Assembly: GCF_043290135.1 (NCBI RefSeq)
Contig: NC_134701.1
Location: 62,203,502-62,267,501, forward strand
Origin: Rhipicephalus microplus
Lineage: Eukaryota; Arthropoda; Arachnida; Ixodida; Ixodidae
Direction of reading: 5' to 3'
DNA: 64,000 nt
This document shows, piece after piece, positions 46,586-56,574 of the stretch. Position 1 is the first letter of the stretch. Every line of letters begins with the position of its first letter. Position numbers and translations under genes: made by a program. The notes below the pieces were generated by a model. The model worked only from the letters and a program-made list of their open reading frames with translations. It did no database searches and had not been told where the DNA came from.

Positions 46586-48506
46586 TACCGTATTTGCTCG
46601 CATAATCCTCGCATTTTTCTCGGCGGAAAACTGATGCAAAGTCTGGGGGAGGGGGGTGCGAGAATTACGCGGGGAAAACTTTCTCGAAAACATACAGGGC
46701 GAAAAAGAAAACGAAGAGGTCGCAAATCGGGATGCTAACAGCAAGCTTTGAGAAGTGCTAATTAAATTTTACCTCAACAATAAAAGCAGAGGTTCAACAC
46801 AAGGGCATTGCGGGCATAGCGCTATCATTTGTCACTCAACAGGAGCCCACAAAAGGCAAGCGTAGGATGTCAGTATTGGGCTGATGGCTATGTAACAGAA
46901 TCGTCCACAGTTTCCTTCTAAAGAAATAGTTTACCATCAATCCCAGTCTTAGCCATAAGGCAGGCCCAACGCATCTTGGTGGCTATCAGCTGCCGTTACC
47001 AGTAGCGAACACAAAACTCTGTCAACTCCGAAGGGCCTTCTGGCGGCCCTGTTGCCGTTGAGTGCATGATCAATCACTTCCCTCTTGAAAGCTGCCGTGT
47101 AGCTTTAGTATTGCCCCATAATGTGACAATATTACCGACACAACATACAAAACACGCCGCAACGCGCACTTGCTGCTTTGGCTTGGATTGTATTGAATCT
47201 CCGTGCAATAATAGTACGCTTGATGCTTAAGAGATGGCACTTGCTATCAACGGCTGGAACAAGCAGACGACACTATTGTGGCAATTTTCGGGAGTGCGAT
47301 AATTACTCGAGGAAAAAAAAACACATACCGTAGTTACTCGAATCTAACGCGCACCTTTTTTCCGGTTAAGCGGGTTCATAAATCGCATGCGCGTTATAAC
47401 CGAGTACAAAAAAAGAAGTTACGTTCAATCTTTTGCCATCGGCAAATCCAAAATGGCCGCCCCCTACGTGCGTCGACATGGCGCGTCGGCCATTTCTGCC
47501 TATGTGTTTCCAATGTGCGGCACTTCGTACGTGTGCTGAGGAGTTCGTCATCTAGTAGTGCCTTAACATCGATGGCGTGGAAGGGCCGACTCCAAAAACT
47601 CGAGTGCACCACGATGCCGCTTTTAAAAGAAAAGTCATCGCGTGTGCAAAAACGGATGGAAATCGGGCCGCATCGCGGTCGTTCGGAGTTCTTGAAACGT
47701 GCGTGCAGGACCGGCGGAAACAAAAGCAAAAGATTGTCGACAGCAAAGCTTCACGCAAAGGCTTCAGTGGACCACAGCAGGGTCGTTTTCCGCAAATTAA
47801 AGAGCTGCTCGGCGACTATGTGCTTGAGCAGCGAGCGGCACAGCGGCCCGTGACGACAGAACTGCTCCAAGTGCGGCCTATGCAATTAGTCTTAGAAAAA
47901 GGTCTAATGCGGAAACAGTTTAAAGCGAGCAGGTGCTGGCTAACTAACTTTATGAAGAGGAAAGGCTTTTCCCTCCGAAGGGGAACATGCATATGCGAAA
48001 AGTTTTGCGGAGGAGTACGATGAAAAGCTTCAGTTTTCAGAGCTTCGTCCTAAACTTGTGGCGCAACAACGGCTACCTGCTTGGGCAAATCGGGAATGCC
48101 GATCAGACGCCTCTTTACTTCGACAAGCCTGGCACCACAACCGTCGAGAAGGGGGCGAAGCAAGTTTGCGTGCTGACATCGGTCCACGGTAAAACTACAG
48201 TGACGGCAAGGCTCTGTTACACGTCAGATGGGCACAAGTTTCGCCCGTACCTCATATTTAAATGGAAGACGCTCCCGAAAGGAGTGGTTTGTTCGAGTGG
48301 TGTGATCGTACGGGCCAGCGAGAAAAATGGGTGCGCGTTGCAATCGATGTCTTGCATTTTTTTTTTTTTTTTTGCGCGGTGGAAATCGGGTAAATCGGGG
48401 GGGAAACCTAGGGCGCGGTAGAATCGAGTATATACGATATTTCTTTGGGCGATATAGGGGGTGCAAGAACTATGCGAGTCTGAAGATTACGCGAGTAAAT
48501 ACGGTA
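46586..48506 (+). mobile_element. TIR element E (TACCGTATTTGCTCGCATAA family), interrupted
   Basis: TIRs TACCGTATTTGCTCGCATAA at the left and ATTACGCGAGTAAATACGGTA at the right. Mini-pogo D (47326-48439) is inserted in it. Without D it is about 807 bp and matches, inverted, element F at 61883-62756. No transposase. Confidence 0.75.
47326..48439 (+). mobile_element. Mini-pogo copy D, nested in element E
   Basis: TIRs TACCGTAGTTACTCGAATCT ... GTATATACGATA. It has the longest preserved frame of the family: 148 codons (47577-48023) covering the DNA-binding half. Then comes the frameshifted continuation (47987-48421) with NADQTPLYFDKPGTT and KTTVTARLCYTSDGHKFRPY. Confidence 0.85.
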
Positions 48507-48825
48507 TCAGTGTAGACTGTGCTTCAATTGCTCTTTAAATAAAGGAATTTAGCTTAGTATTTTAAAAATGAAGACGTGGGCAACTGTTGATTGATTCACA
48601 AGTGCTCTGTAATGGGGCGAAATCTGCTGTGAACATTCTCAGACTTGTCCAACTTGCTCAAAAAGCTCTTTCTGGCTGTTCCGAAATGTTTTCCTCAATG
48701 CTACAAGGCTGTTACAAACAAAAAGGCACTTTTGCCTGCCCCCGAACTTCTCCCAAATTCGTGTAACATTTTCCACCATTGTAAAACAGAATCGAGCGAT
48801 TCTTGTGGCCAAGGCTAGTTGCTGT

Positions 48826-48902
48826 GGAGGCTACGGTGATGATCTGAAAAATACCATCTTTCGGCTGAATGCTGTGCTGAGAGAACCGATTCTGAAGCCT
48901 CC
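48826..48902 (+). ncRNA. Box C/D snoRNA, 28S guide (U32/U51/snR39-type), copy 3
   Basis: C box GTGATGA (48836-48842), guide ACCATCTTTCGG (48853-48864), D' CTGA (48865-48868), D box CTGA (48892-48895). Terminal stem GGAGGCT (48826-48832) with AGCCTCC (48896-48902), 7 bp. Located in RPS8 intron 4. Nearly identical to copy 2 up to the C' region. Confidence 0.88.
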
Positions 48903-49017
48903 AGGTGCTTGCCTTTGGTCATACGGACAGTTCCATTGGATTCAGTTGTGGCTGCATTGATTTTTTTTTTCTAATGTTCATCTTTAGGCATAGTAATTTT
49001 TTATTTAAAAATTCATA

Positions 49018-49160
49018 TACAGTCGAGCTCCCATATAACGAACTTGAGTCTGACGCGGCATCCGTTCGCTGTATCCCGAAGTTTGTAGTAAATGAAACAC
49101 AGATTTTAAAAAAGTTGCGAGTGAAAACACAAAATTTTTTGCCCTGGAAAAGTTCGTGAT
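49018..49160 (+). mobile_element. Tigger-like terminal fragment
   Basis: TACAGTCGAGCTCCCATATA followed by ACGAAC, resembling the terminus at 35560. No partner end found. Confidence 0.45.
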
Positions 49161-49194
49161 GCACGTGTTTCGAAGAGCAGAAGTGGTAAGGGCG

Positions 49195-49550
49195 TTACGA
49201 GCGGGCGCGCGGCGGTCTACAAGTGCACTTGCGCGTCGTTCCTGCCCGCAGTCTCGCTGTCAGCGGAGTTAGGCCTAAAGCCGACTCTGATGACGCGCCG
49301 CACTCGTAAACCACCGCGCGCCCGCTCGTAGTAGTCTGATCGTGCATACAGTGCGGCCACTCGTAGTAACCAGATCGTGCCGCCGCTTACAGCTTCGTTG
49401 CTTGCAAAGAAGCACGTCACCACGAATGCGCTAGCGCGTCATTCCTGCCCGCACTCTCGCTGTCGGTTGAGTTACGGCTAAAGACGACTCCGATGACGCG
49501 CGGCGCTCGTAGACCGCGCTCCCGCTCGCAGTAACCTGATCGCGCATCCG
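49195..49550. repeat. Diverged GC-rich duplication
   Basis: A block CGTCGTTCCTGCCCGCAGTC...CTGATGACGCGC (from 49230) recurs as CGTCATTCCTGCCCGCACTC...CCGATGACGCGC (from 49437), about 207 bp apart. Non-coding. Confidence 0.6.
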
Positions 49551-49931
49551 CTTACTGCTCGTAACTAAAGCGTAGTTATATCTTAAGTGATCATCAAGCC
49601 GTGAACACGTCACGAAGTGGCGATTTTCGAGAGCCATGTCCTCGCGACGCACAAGCAGCAGACGACGATCTCCCGGAGCGAGCATTGGGCCAACGGCGAG
49701 GCGAGCTGAGGCAACATGGCGGCCACGGCCAATCAAGGGCCTCAAAACGACCTTCAAATATTTGCTTTTTGCTCGCTTGTTGTTAAAGGGGGGAGCCAGC
49801 TGAGGCGGAAAAGTTAAACACGGAGAAAGGCCAAACCTCATAAGCGCGAAAATGCACGCGACAGCGACTTGCGACGCGACGTAGATCGGCTTCGCGCGAT
49901 CAGTCGCTAGCGCAGGCAAACCTCATTCACG

Positions 49932-50840
49932 CGACGGCTTCGGCGAGCGAATTCCACTGTTGCTGGCATGAGGCCCTCTACTCGCACCAAGAAAACCGCA
50001 TAGCGAGCGGTATGCAATTTAAAAATAATATATATTGTTGTGTAATGAAACGGAAAGTGTTTATTATTGCCTTGCAGCACTTTTTTATATGCACATGCAT
50101 AATAAACATTGCGTTATTTCTTGTTGCGCATACGTGACTCGGGCAGGGTCACGTGCACCTATGTAGTCTTTGTCTTTTCCGGTATTTCGCTATTGGCTGC
50201 TTGAGCCCAGCACTTCCGGGCGATGAGCGACGGTTTCCAAATCTGGAGAACCGAGCGATCACGCGAAAACGAGCACGCGAGACGTCGCGCGAACGCCCTG
50301 TTTCGTCGCTCGTCGCTGTCGCATGCATTTTCGCGCTTATGAGGTTTGGCCCTAACGCGACGGCTTCGGCGAGTGAATTCCACTGTTGCTGGCATGAGGC
50401 CGTCAACTCGCACCAAGCAACCGCGTAGCGAGCGGTTTCCAATTTAAAAATAAGATGTATTGTTGTGTAATGGAACAAAAAGTGTTTATTATTGCCTTGC
50501 AGCACTTTTTTATATGCACATGCATAATAAACATTGCGTTATTTTTTGTTGCGCCCACGTGACTTGGGCAGGTTCACGTGCAGTGGATCCTTGGCGAGTT
50601 GTGACAGAGCGCTGAAAAGCACGTGAAAACAACCGGCAGTACGTCACTGATGTATATCCTTTTCCGGTTTTTTTCTATTGGCTGCCTGAGCCCAGCACTT
50701 CCGGGCGATGAGCGACGGTTTCCAAATCTGGAGAACCGAGCGATTGCGCGAAAACGAGCACGCGACACGTCGCGCGAACGCCCTGTTTCGTCGCTCGTCG
50801 CTGTCGCGTGCATTTTCGCGCTTATGTGGTTTGGCCCGAA
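49932..50840. repeat. Tandem duplication of a GC-rich block (about 425 and 483 bp)
   Basis: CGCGACGGCTTCGGCGAG is at 49937 and 50357; GTGTTTATTATTGCCTTGCA at about 50058 and 50481; GGGCGATGAGCGACGGTTTC at about 50218 and 50702. Open frames in it are by-products of GC content. Unit 2 has about 60 extra bases around 50585-50645. Confidence 0.8.
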
Positions 50841-51110
50841 ATGCTCTTTCCGATGAGCCCCAGAAGCCGGCTCCCGGCCCAAGCATCGCGAAGCTATAAT
50901 TTTTTGAAAATCGCAGTTTTCTCGCCATTTCCAGAAAAAGTTTTGCTACCTAGGTGGGTGAAACGAATTTTCCGAAGCACTTCTGCGCAGTTTTCAGTGT
51001 AGATATTTTGGAACTGGATATAAAAAGGGTTCCAGAAACTGAAAACTTGAGTTTCAAAAAATCGATTTTTTTTCCATTTCTCGCGATCCCAAAGCCGCGT
51101 CCCCCCTTGA

Positions 51111-51411
51111 GAAGGGATGTGGCTTTGGAAAACCTACTTGAAATTTGGCAGATGTTGATGAAAATTGGCGCAAATATTCAGCATGTCTTTCTAAGGCTTC
51201 CAGAAAAGTTTCAGAAAAGTATCTTCAGAACTTATTTTAAAACATTTTTACTATTTTGCAGTCCTTAGCAGTCCTGTTTTGCAGTCCTTATTTTGTCAAC
51301 ATAAAATTTTTCCAGAACATACTTTCCACTATAAACACCTGAAATTGCCATTTTTGAAAGTTTGCAATTTTTTTTTACAATTTTGTGCTACTTTAAGACC
51401 CTCGTCCCCCC
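51111..51411. mobile_element. 301-bp TTAA-type MITE block
   Basis: Starts GAAGGGATGTGGCTTTGG after TTGA (51107-51110) and ends CTCGTCCCCCC before TTAA (51412). Its left end is an inverted copy of the sequence before it (CCAAAGCCGCGTCCCCCC reversed). It is a small non-autonomous relative of the Kolobok-like family placed edge to edge with copy 2. Confidence 0.5.
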
Positions 51412-51415
51412 TTAA

Positions 51416-54400
51416 GAGGGGACGCTGCACTTCGGGACCGAAAATCAGCCAAAAAATCGAGTTTTCGCGGACGTTCTTTTCGCGTTCCCGACATCATTGC
51501 GCACCTATTTACAAAATTTCATAGCCGAATACCATCAACTTTTATCGTTATTCAACTTTAAAAAACCGAAAACGGGCGTCCTGCCCTTTAAATTGAGGGC
51601 GAATAGCGCAGGTTTCGGCTCTACGATACGCGGGAACTACGCGCTCGATCGGCGCCATTTTGGTCTTGTTTGAAAGAACGCGTTTTCAGCTGTTTTTTTT
51701 ATTCAGTAAGCAACATTGAGCATTTCCCCGGCTCGAAAAACGGGGCCTCAAGGACGAAGAGCCGCGCTCACTGCCATTGGCTAAACGGCGCACGTGACTG
51801 AAATGGCGCTTTCCGGTTGGCTGGAAGCTCGCGGCTTGCGCCTGCATACGCGACCCGACGCCATTTTGAAAGGGTTACCGCTGTGACGCCTCGAAATCGG
51901 CAGAGCACTCTGAAGCTTCTGATCGTATCGTCATGCCTGGAAACGCAAAAAAGTATCGGACCGTGCACGCATTTGGTCGCAGGAAACGCAAAGGTCGTGG
52001 GAGAAAGTCTACGAAGTCATCAGAGCCCTTGGTTGACTCCGACGAACGATGTGTCGACGCTCCGCGGCCGTTCAGCGATGGTGCGACCGAGCGCGTTGCC
52101 TCCGACGACGATGACGGTGAAGCGAACTCCGGGCGACTACGAATCGACGCCAAGGTGGTGACAAACGCCGAAGTTGAAGAAAATCATGCCCGGGAGAAAG
52201 CGACGCTCGACCGGCTTTCATCGGCGCCAGCAACTGCACGGAAAATTGACTTTTTCACCGCGAGTTGTAGCGAGGCAACCGCACAGGACTCGGACCACGC
52301 TGCTCCTTATCTGCTTATGCATCTAGATATCCTAAACGCGATAATGGGTGCCTTGTGTTGCAAAGCCTGCCACGGACCGGCTACGATCGTCAGGGGGGAT
52401 CGGGACTACGGACTTGCCGTGAAAGTGCTAGTGCAGTGTGAAAGGTGCGGCGAGATCGCGAATGAATGGACTTCGCCCCGCGCGAACGGCACGAAAACGT
52501 GCAATCCGTTTGAAGTAAATCTTCTAGCTTCGAGGGCGATGGTGGCTACCGGCAACGGCCAAACGAAAATGAACGATATTTTCGCAACAATGGGCATCTC
52601 ACACCGCGGTATGCACCACAAGACGTTTCAGCGGCATTTGAAGAACACGCTGGCACCCGCTGCAACGCGAGCGGCTGAGTCCGCTATGAGCGAATGTGCG
52701 GAAAAGGTTAGAACAATTTATGATGACTTGTGCTTCGGTCACCGGGGCAATATTGCCGTTAGCTACGACGGCACGTGGAAGACGCGAGGCCATTCTTCCC
52801 ACATCGGCGTGGGCACAGTTATCGAATTATTTAGTGGCTACGTGTTGGACTACGTCGTTCTTTCCAACTTTTGCCTAGGCTGCGAGGTGGGCCCAAAGCC
52901 TAGTAGTGAGGGCTATCAAGAATGGAAGGCTAACCACAAATGCCAAAAAAATACGAACAGCAAAGCGGGGCAAATGGAAGTGGAGGCGGCTCTAATTCTA
53001 TTTCAGAGGTCGCTTGAACGCCATGGCCTGCGCTACACAACTATGCTGTCTGATGGAGACTGTAGGACATTTTGCGCCATACAAGACGCCAAGGTGTATG
53101 GTTACATTGACGTGCAGAAGGAAGACTGTATTAATCATGTACAGAAACGGATGGGCACCGCATTGAGAAACCTGGTGCAGAAACAAAAGTGCGATGGGAA
53201 AAGAGGCCTTGGTGGGAAAGGCAGGCTCACAGGTGAGCTGATCACCAGGCTGAGCACATATTATGGCCGGGCTCTGAAATCGCATGAAGGTGACGTGGGC
53301 GAGATGCAAAAGGCTGTGATGGCCACATACCGCCACGTCACCTCCACTGATGAATGCTCGGACCACAGTCTGTGCCCAGCTGGTGAAACTTCATGGTGTC
53401 GGCACAATGCCGCAAAAGCAAAGGGTGAGCCCGACCCCATGCATGCCTACAATCTACCGAAATACGTGGCAGAGGCATTACTACCGGTTTATACCCGGCT
53501 TTCGGAAAGAGCCCTGCTTCGGAGGTGCGAACGCGGCAAAACGCAGAACTCCAACGAGAGCCTACATTCGGTAATCTGCAGTTTGGCCCCCAAGGAGCAC
53601 CATGCGTCCCTGTTCGCTGTTGAAGCAGCTGTTGCATAAGCAGTGCTGCGCTTCAACACGAGCAATTTTAATTCTGCAACGGCAATCTTAGGTGAAATGG
53701 ACATGAATGCGACAAGTACTGGTGCCAGGAGAGCGAGAGAAAAAGACCACCGTCGCAGCATTGTCTCCAACAAGAAAAGAACAGCCTCATTGGAACTCCG
53801 GAAGCTAGTGAAGAGGAGGCATGAGCACAGAATGCATTCAGACTATGCTTCTGGTGCGTTTTGAGGTTGTCTTGTTGCATCTTCTGCAATAAAAATGTGT
53901 GCCCACGTTTTTTCTCGATTTCTCAAAACGACAATTTTCATGTGCTTCCCATTATGCCGGAGCAATATCTCTTGTTCTATCTGGGTTATCATTACGATTT
54001 CTTTTTTGTTTCGAAGATAAATGCAGGGGATGTGTCGTAAAGTAAGTTTTATTGTAATAATTTTTGGAGAAAATTCTCTAAATGGATCTTTTGTTTCAAG
54101 TGTAGATGGGGAAATTTTTCATGTCATATTCAACATCCCACAACTTTGCTTCGAAATAGCCCAGAACAATGATTTATACTTTATTGCACACTGTGAACAT
54201 ACCGAATTGGTTCTATAGGTTGCACATCAATATCCAAGTTACAGTTAATTAGCTAATTAGGCCTTAATTGAAAAAGTCGCAGTTCATTATATCTTTAAAA
54301 CTAATTGTCACAGCAAAACAAGAATTAGATTTTTGAAATCAGCAGTAAAATCTACATAGGCTCTCCAAATTTGACTGAGGTACTCGCAAAAATAAGAGTT

Positions 54401-54423
54401 CTTGGAAGGTGTAGCATCCCCCC
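51416..54423 (+). mobile_element. Kolobok-like TTAA transposon, copy 2 (complete)
   Basis: TTAA at 51412-51415 and 54424-54427. Termini GAGGGGACGCTGCAC and, inverted, GGGGGGATGCTACAC (12 of 15 match). 3.0 kb with one large transposase ORF, a 3' short frame, and AATAAA at about 53888. Nearly identical to copy 1 outside the LINE block, so both are young. Confidence 0.87.
51933..53639 (+). CDS. Kolobok-like (Mutator-like-domain) DDE transposase
   Basis: Intact ORF of 568 codons. N-terminal part basic (FGRRKRKGRGRKSTKSS). Two CX2C pairs follow near residues 142 and 169 (CCKACHG, CERCGE), a likely zinc site. The catalytic domain has SYDGTWKTRGHSS (about residue 275), MLSDGDCRTF (about 371), INHVQKRMGTALRN (about 400), CPAGETSWC (about 481) and TQNSNESLHSV (about 536). 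The YDG, DGD and NES motifs are probably the DDE triad. I recall this arrangement from the Pfam 'Mutator-like transposase' group, and the TTAA target fits the Kolobok superfamily. After TAA at 53637-53639 the same frame stays open to 53864 with family-like C-terminal sequence, so the ancestral protein was about 75 residues longer. Confidence 0.88.
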   Translation: MPGNAKKYRTVHAFGRRKRKGRGRKSTKSSEPLVDSDERCVDAPRPFSDGATERVASDDDDGEANSGRLRIDAKVVTNAEVEENHAREKATLDRLSSAPATARKIDFFTASCSEATAQDSDHAAPYLLMHLDILNAIMGALCCKACHGPATIVRGDRDYGLAVKVLVQCERCGEIANEWTSPRANGTKTCNPFEVNLLASRAMVATGNGQTKMNDIFATMGISHRGMHHKTFQRHLKNTLAPAATRAAESAMSECAEKVRTIYDDLCFGHRGNIAVSYDGTWKTRGHSSHIGVGTVIELFSGYVLDYVVLSNFCLGCEVGPKPSSEGYQEWKANHKCQKNTNSKAGQMEVEAALILFQRSLERHGLRYTTMLSDGDCRTFCAIQDAKVYGYIDVQKEDCINHVQKRMGTALRNLVQKQKCDGKRGLGGKGRLTGELITRLSTYYGRALKSHEGDVGEMQKAVMATYRHVTSTDECSDHSLCPAGETSWCRHNAAKAKGEPDPMHAYNLPKYVAEALLPVYTRLSERALLRRCERGKTQNSNESLHSVICSLAPKEHHASLFAVEAAVA

Positions 54424-54726
54424 TTAAAAATCGTGTTACTTGTCGTACTGGGCCTACTCCCACTTTTCAGACGAGAGCACTACTAACTGCTTTTGCCTGC
54501 TCTACCAGCATGTTCTTGACATTACTAGAGAGATAGCGCACTTGGCACCCCGCTCCTACAAGCGTGTACTTTGCTTACAGTGTGTGGTCATCGGTGTGTG
54601 CGTGCACTTATCTCATGGTGGAGAAGATTGTACGCCTTGGTCTTTCAGCATGTGGGGATCTGAGGCGCGCCCGGGACAATTTCGCGGGCATTCCGCCACA
54701 CGGCCACACCCTTTTGCTTTCCTGCT

Positions 54727-55330
54727 CTGTTAACACCACGTGGCGATAGATGGCGCCACGTGCGAGCACGGCACGCGGTACACGCGCGCCGAGGGAGCGC
54801 TTTCTTCTCCTTGGTCGGCGCCGGGTAAGCACGTGTTTTCCTTTGTCCGCGTCCCTTTTGGGAATCGCGGACTGTAGCCTGCCCGGGGTGGCCTTGGGCA
54901 CCCCGGCAGGCGTGTTTACTTGAGTGCTGGCTTCGGTAGCGTACGCTAAGCCCAGAGCGGTGCCTAGTGCTTGAAGTGGTCGTACCACAACGAGCCGCAC
55001 TTGCGTTACGCCTACGCGTACGAGGTTTGCCCTAACACTCGCGACCAAGCCCATTGGCCATCGTGAGAGTGCGCAGCATAGCCGCAAGGGACCTTTTCCC
55101 GACCGGCGTGTCAAAGCTCGCCATTGCCAGCTGCGACGTGCTCGCGGTTTTCCCGATTGTGAACGTCCGGGTGCGGGTGCCTTTGCTACCCGCGTCCCGG
55201 GAGCGGACGTTGCACTGTTGTTCGGGGTGCCGCCAGAGGCAATAAAGTGTTGTGTACTTTTGCATTACAACACTGTCTATTTGCCGCGCCGCGCTAAACG
55301 CCTTATTAGTTGAGCGCGCGGAGCGGTGCA
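54727..55330 (+). mobile_element. Possible solo LTR
   Basis: GC-rich block starting TGTTAACACCACGTGGCGAT, with AATAAA at about 55241 followed closely by TGTTGTG. This resembles the R region of an LTR. No coding capacity, no partner LTR and no certain target duplication. Confidence 0.3.
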
Positions 55331-56163
55331 CTACACGCGAGTAAACGGAGTAGCGGCCCTGTGGCTCGCTAAGCGTTAACCCGCGGTGATCGTTCGCTGC
55401 AGTTAGTAGCGGGGGTCACCATAAGCAGGACGATTACGTTTTAGTCCAAACGCGCCAGCTCACTGCAGAGTTCGCGAAAAGAGCGTGCTTTTCAAACACA
55501 GCTAAGTAACAATCGTCGTACTAGTTAGCACTCATCCTGTGTGTACATGTGTAGATACATTTCGTGCTTCCTTTATGTTTGAGCAGCATGAAAAGTGTTG
55601 AGCTGTGAACGTTGTTAATTTTTGCTCATCCTGTGTGTTTCTTTCGTGCATTGCTTCTTGAGCAGTGTTTCGATCTGGTCGTTGTTCGTGTAACATCCCA
55701 ATTTCTCGCTATCCCACTCAATAGTTCACCCTTTTGCCGAAGCTTTTTTCTACAGGTTCCAGCTGACCAAAATAATTTTCCGGACCTATCGTGGTTCGCA
55801 TATCTGATATTCTAGTTGGTTGCTTGTTTGATGAATAGAACAAATATTTCCACACTGCAATCCTCGGGCAAGATTTGTTGGCTCTCAAGTGGCTTGATCT
55901 CTGTTCTTGTCCTTCGATTTCTGTTTGAAATTTATAATCTGATTAGTGCAGTTATGCTACTTCACATTGACCCCCACAGAAGATCAAATATGGAAACTGC
56001 ATACTTGTTCCCGACCAATTCTCCATACCTGGCGGGGCTGGAATTATGCAAAAAATCCGTTGGTGCCTGAAGTTTTAAATTGTTTAACTGGAAAAAAAAT
56101 GAATTGCTCTGAGTGTCGATGTGGGACATGTTGTAATAGAAGGATTTGATGGTCCTTGTGTAG
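55331..56163. other. RPS8 intron 4, 3' end: no recognised gene
   Basis: No feature supported except the exon 5 acceptor (CCTTGTGTAG) at its end. Confidence 0.5.
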
Positions 56164-56293
56164 GCAGACATAGAAGGTGGTGCCTTGGTGAAGAAGAGGA
56201 GCAAAAAGCTCGAGAAGAAAATCAAGGAGCGCCAGAAGTTGGCCAAGGTGGATCCCCTGCTCGAAGAGCAGTTCATGACTGGTCGAGTCAAAG
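56164..56293 (+). CDS. RPS8: RPS8 coding exon 5
   Basis: 130 bases. It encodes ADIEGGALVKKRSKKLEKKI then KERQKLAKVDPLLEEQFMTG and RVK plus one base. Matches the eS8 NKKRSKK...LLEEQF region. Acceptor TTGTGTAG, phase 0 at entry; donor GTTAGTAG, phase 1 at exit. Its last 19 bases and the donor are included in a 150-bp tandem duplication. The N-terminal few residues are less conserved, so the acceptor could be shifted by a few codons. Confidence 0.92.
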
Positions 56294-56574
56294 GTTAGTA
56301 GTGTGAATTCCTAAGAATGGCAATTCTTATAAATCATAACAGTCTCCACTAAACCAGCGCAGAAAATGTGGTGCTTTGTAATGGGTGCAGTGAAAAGATG
56401 TCAACGGGTTGCGTAACTAGAGAGATGACTGGTCGAGTCAAAGGTTAGCAGTGTGAATTCCTAAGAATGGCAATTCTTATAAATCATAACAGTCTCCACT
56501 AAACCAGCGCAGAAAATGTGGTGCTTTGTAATGGGTGCAGTGAAAAGATGTCAACGGGTTGGGTAACTAGAGAG
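56275..56574. repeat. Tandem 150-bp duplication across the RPS8 exon 5 donor
   Basis: 56275-56424 and 56425-56574 are copies of exactly 150 bp differing at only a few bases (for example GTTAGTAG against GTTAGCAG, GCGTAAC against GGGTAAC). Each contains ATGACTGGTCGAGTCAAAG and a 5' splice site. Confidence 0.96.

Noticed and set aside
49431..49919. 162-codon minus-strand open frame
   Set aside because: Lies in GC-rich duplicated DNA; protein is Arg/Ala-rich with no domain.
54608..55114. 168-codon minus-strand open frame in the GC-rich block
   Set aside because: CpG-rich, stop-poor DNA and a possible LTR; no family match.
56425..56443. Second copy of the RPS8 exon 5 end as a separate exon
   Set aside because: Only 19 coding bases with no acceptor directly before it; explained by the 150-bp tandem duplication.
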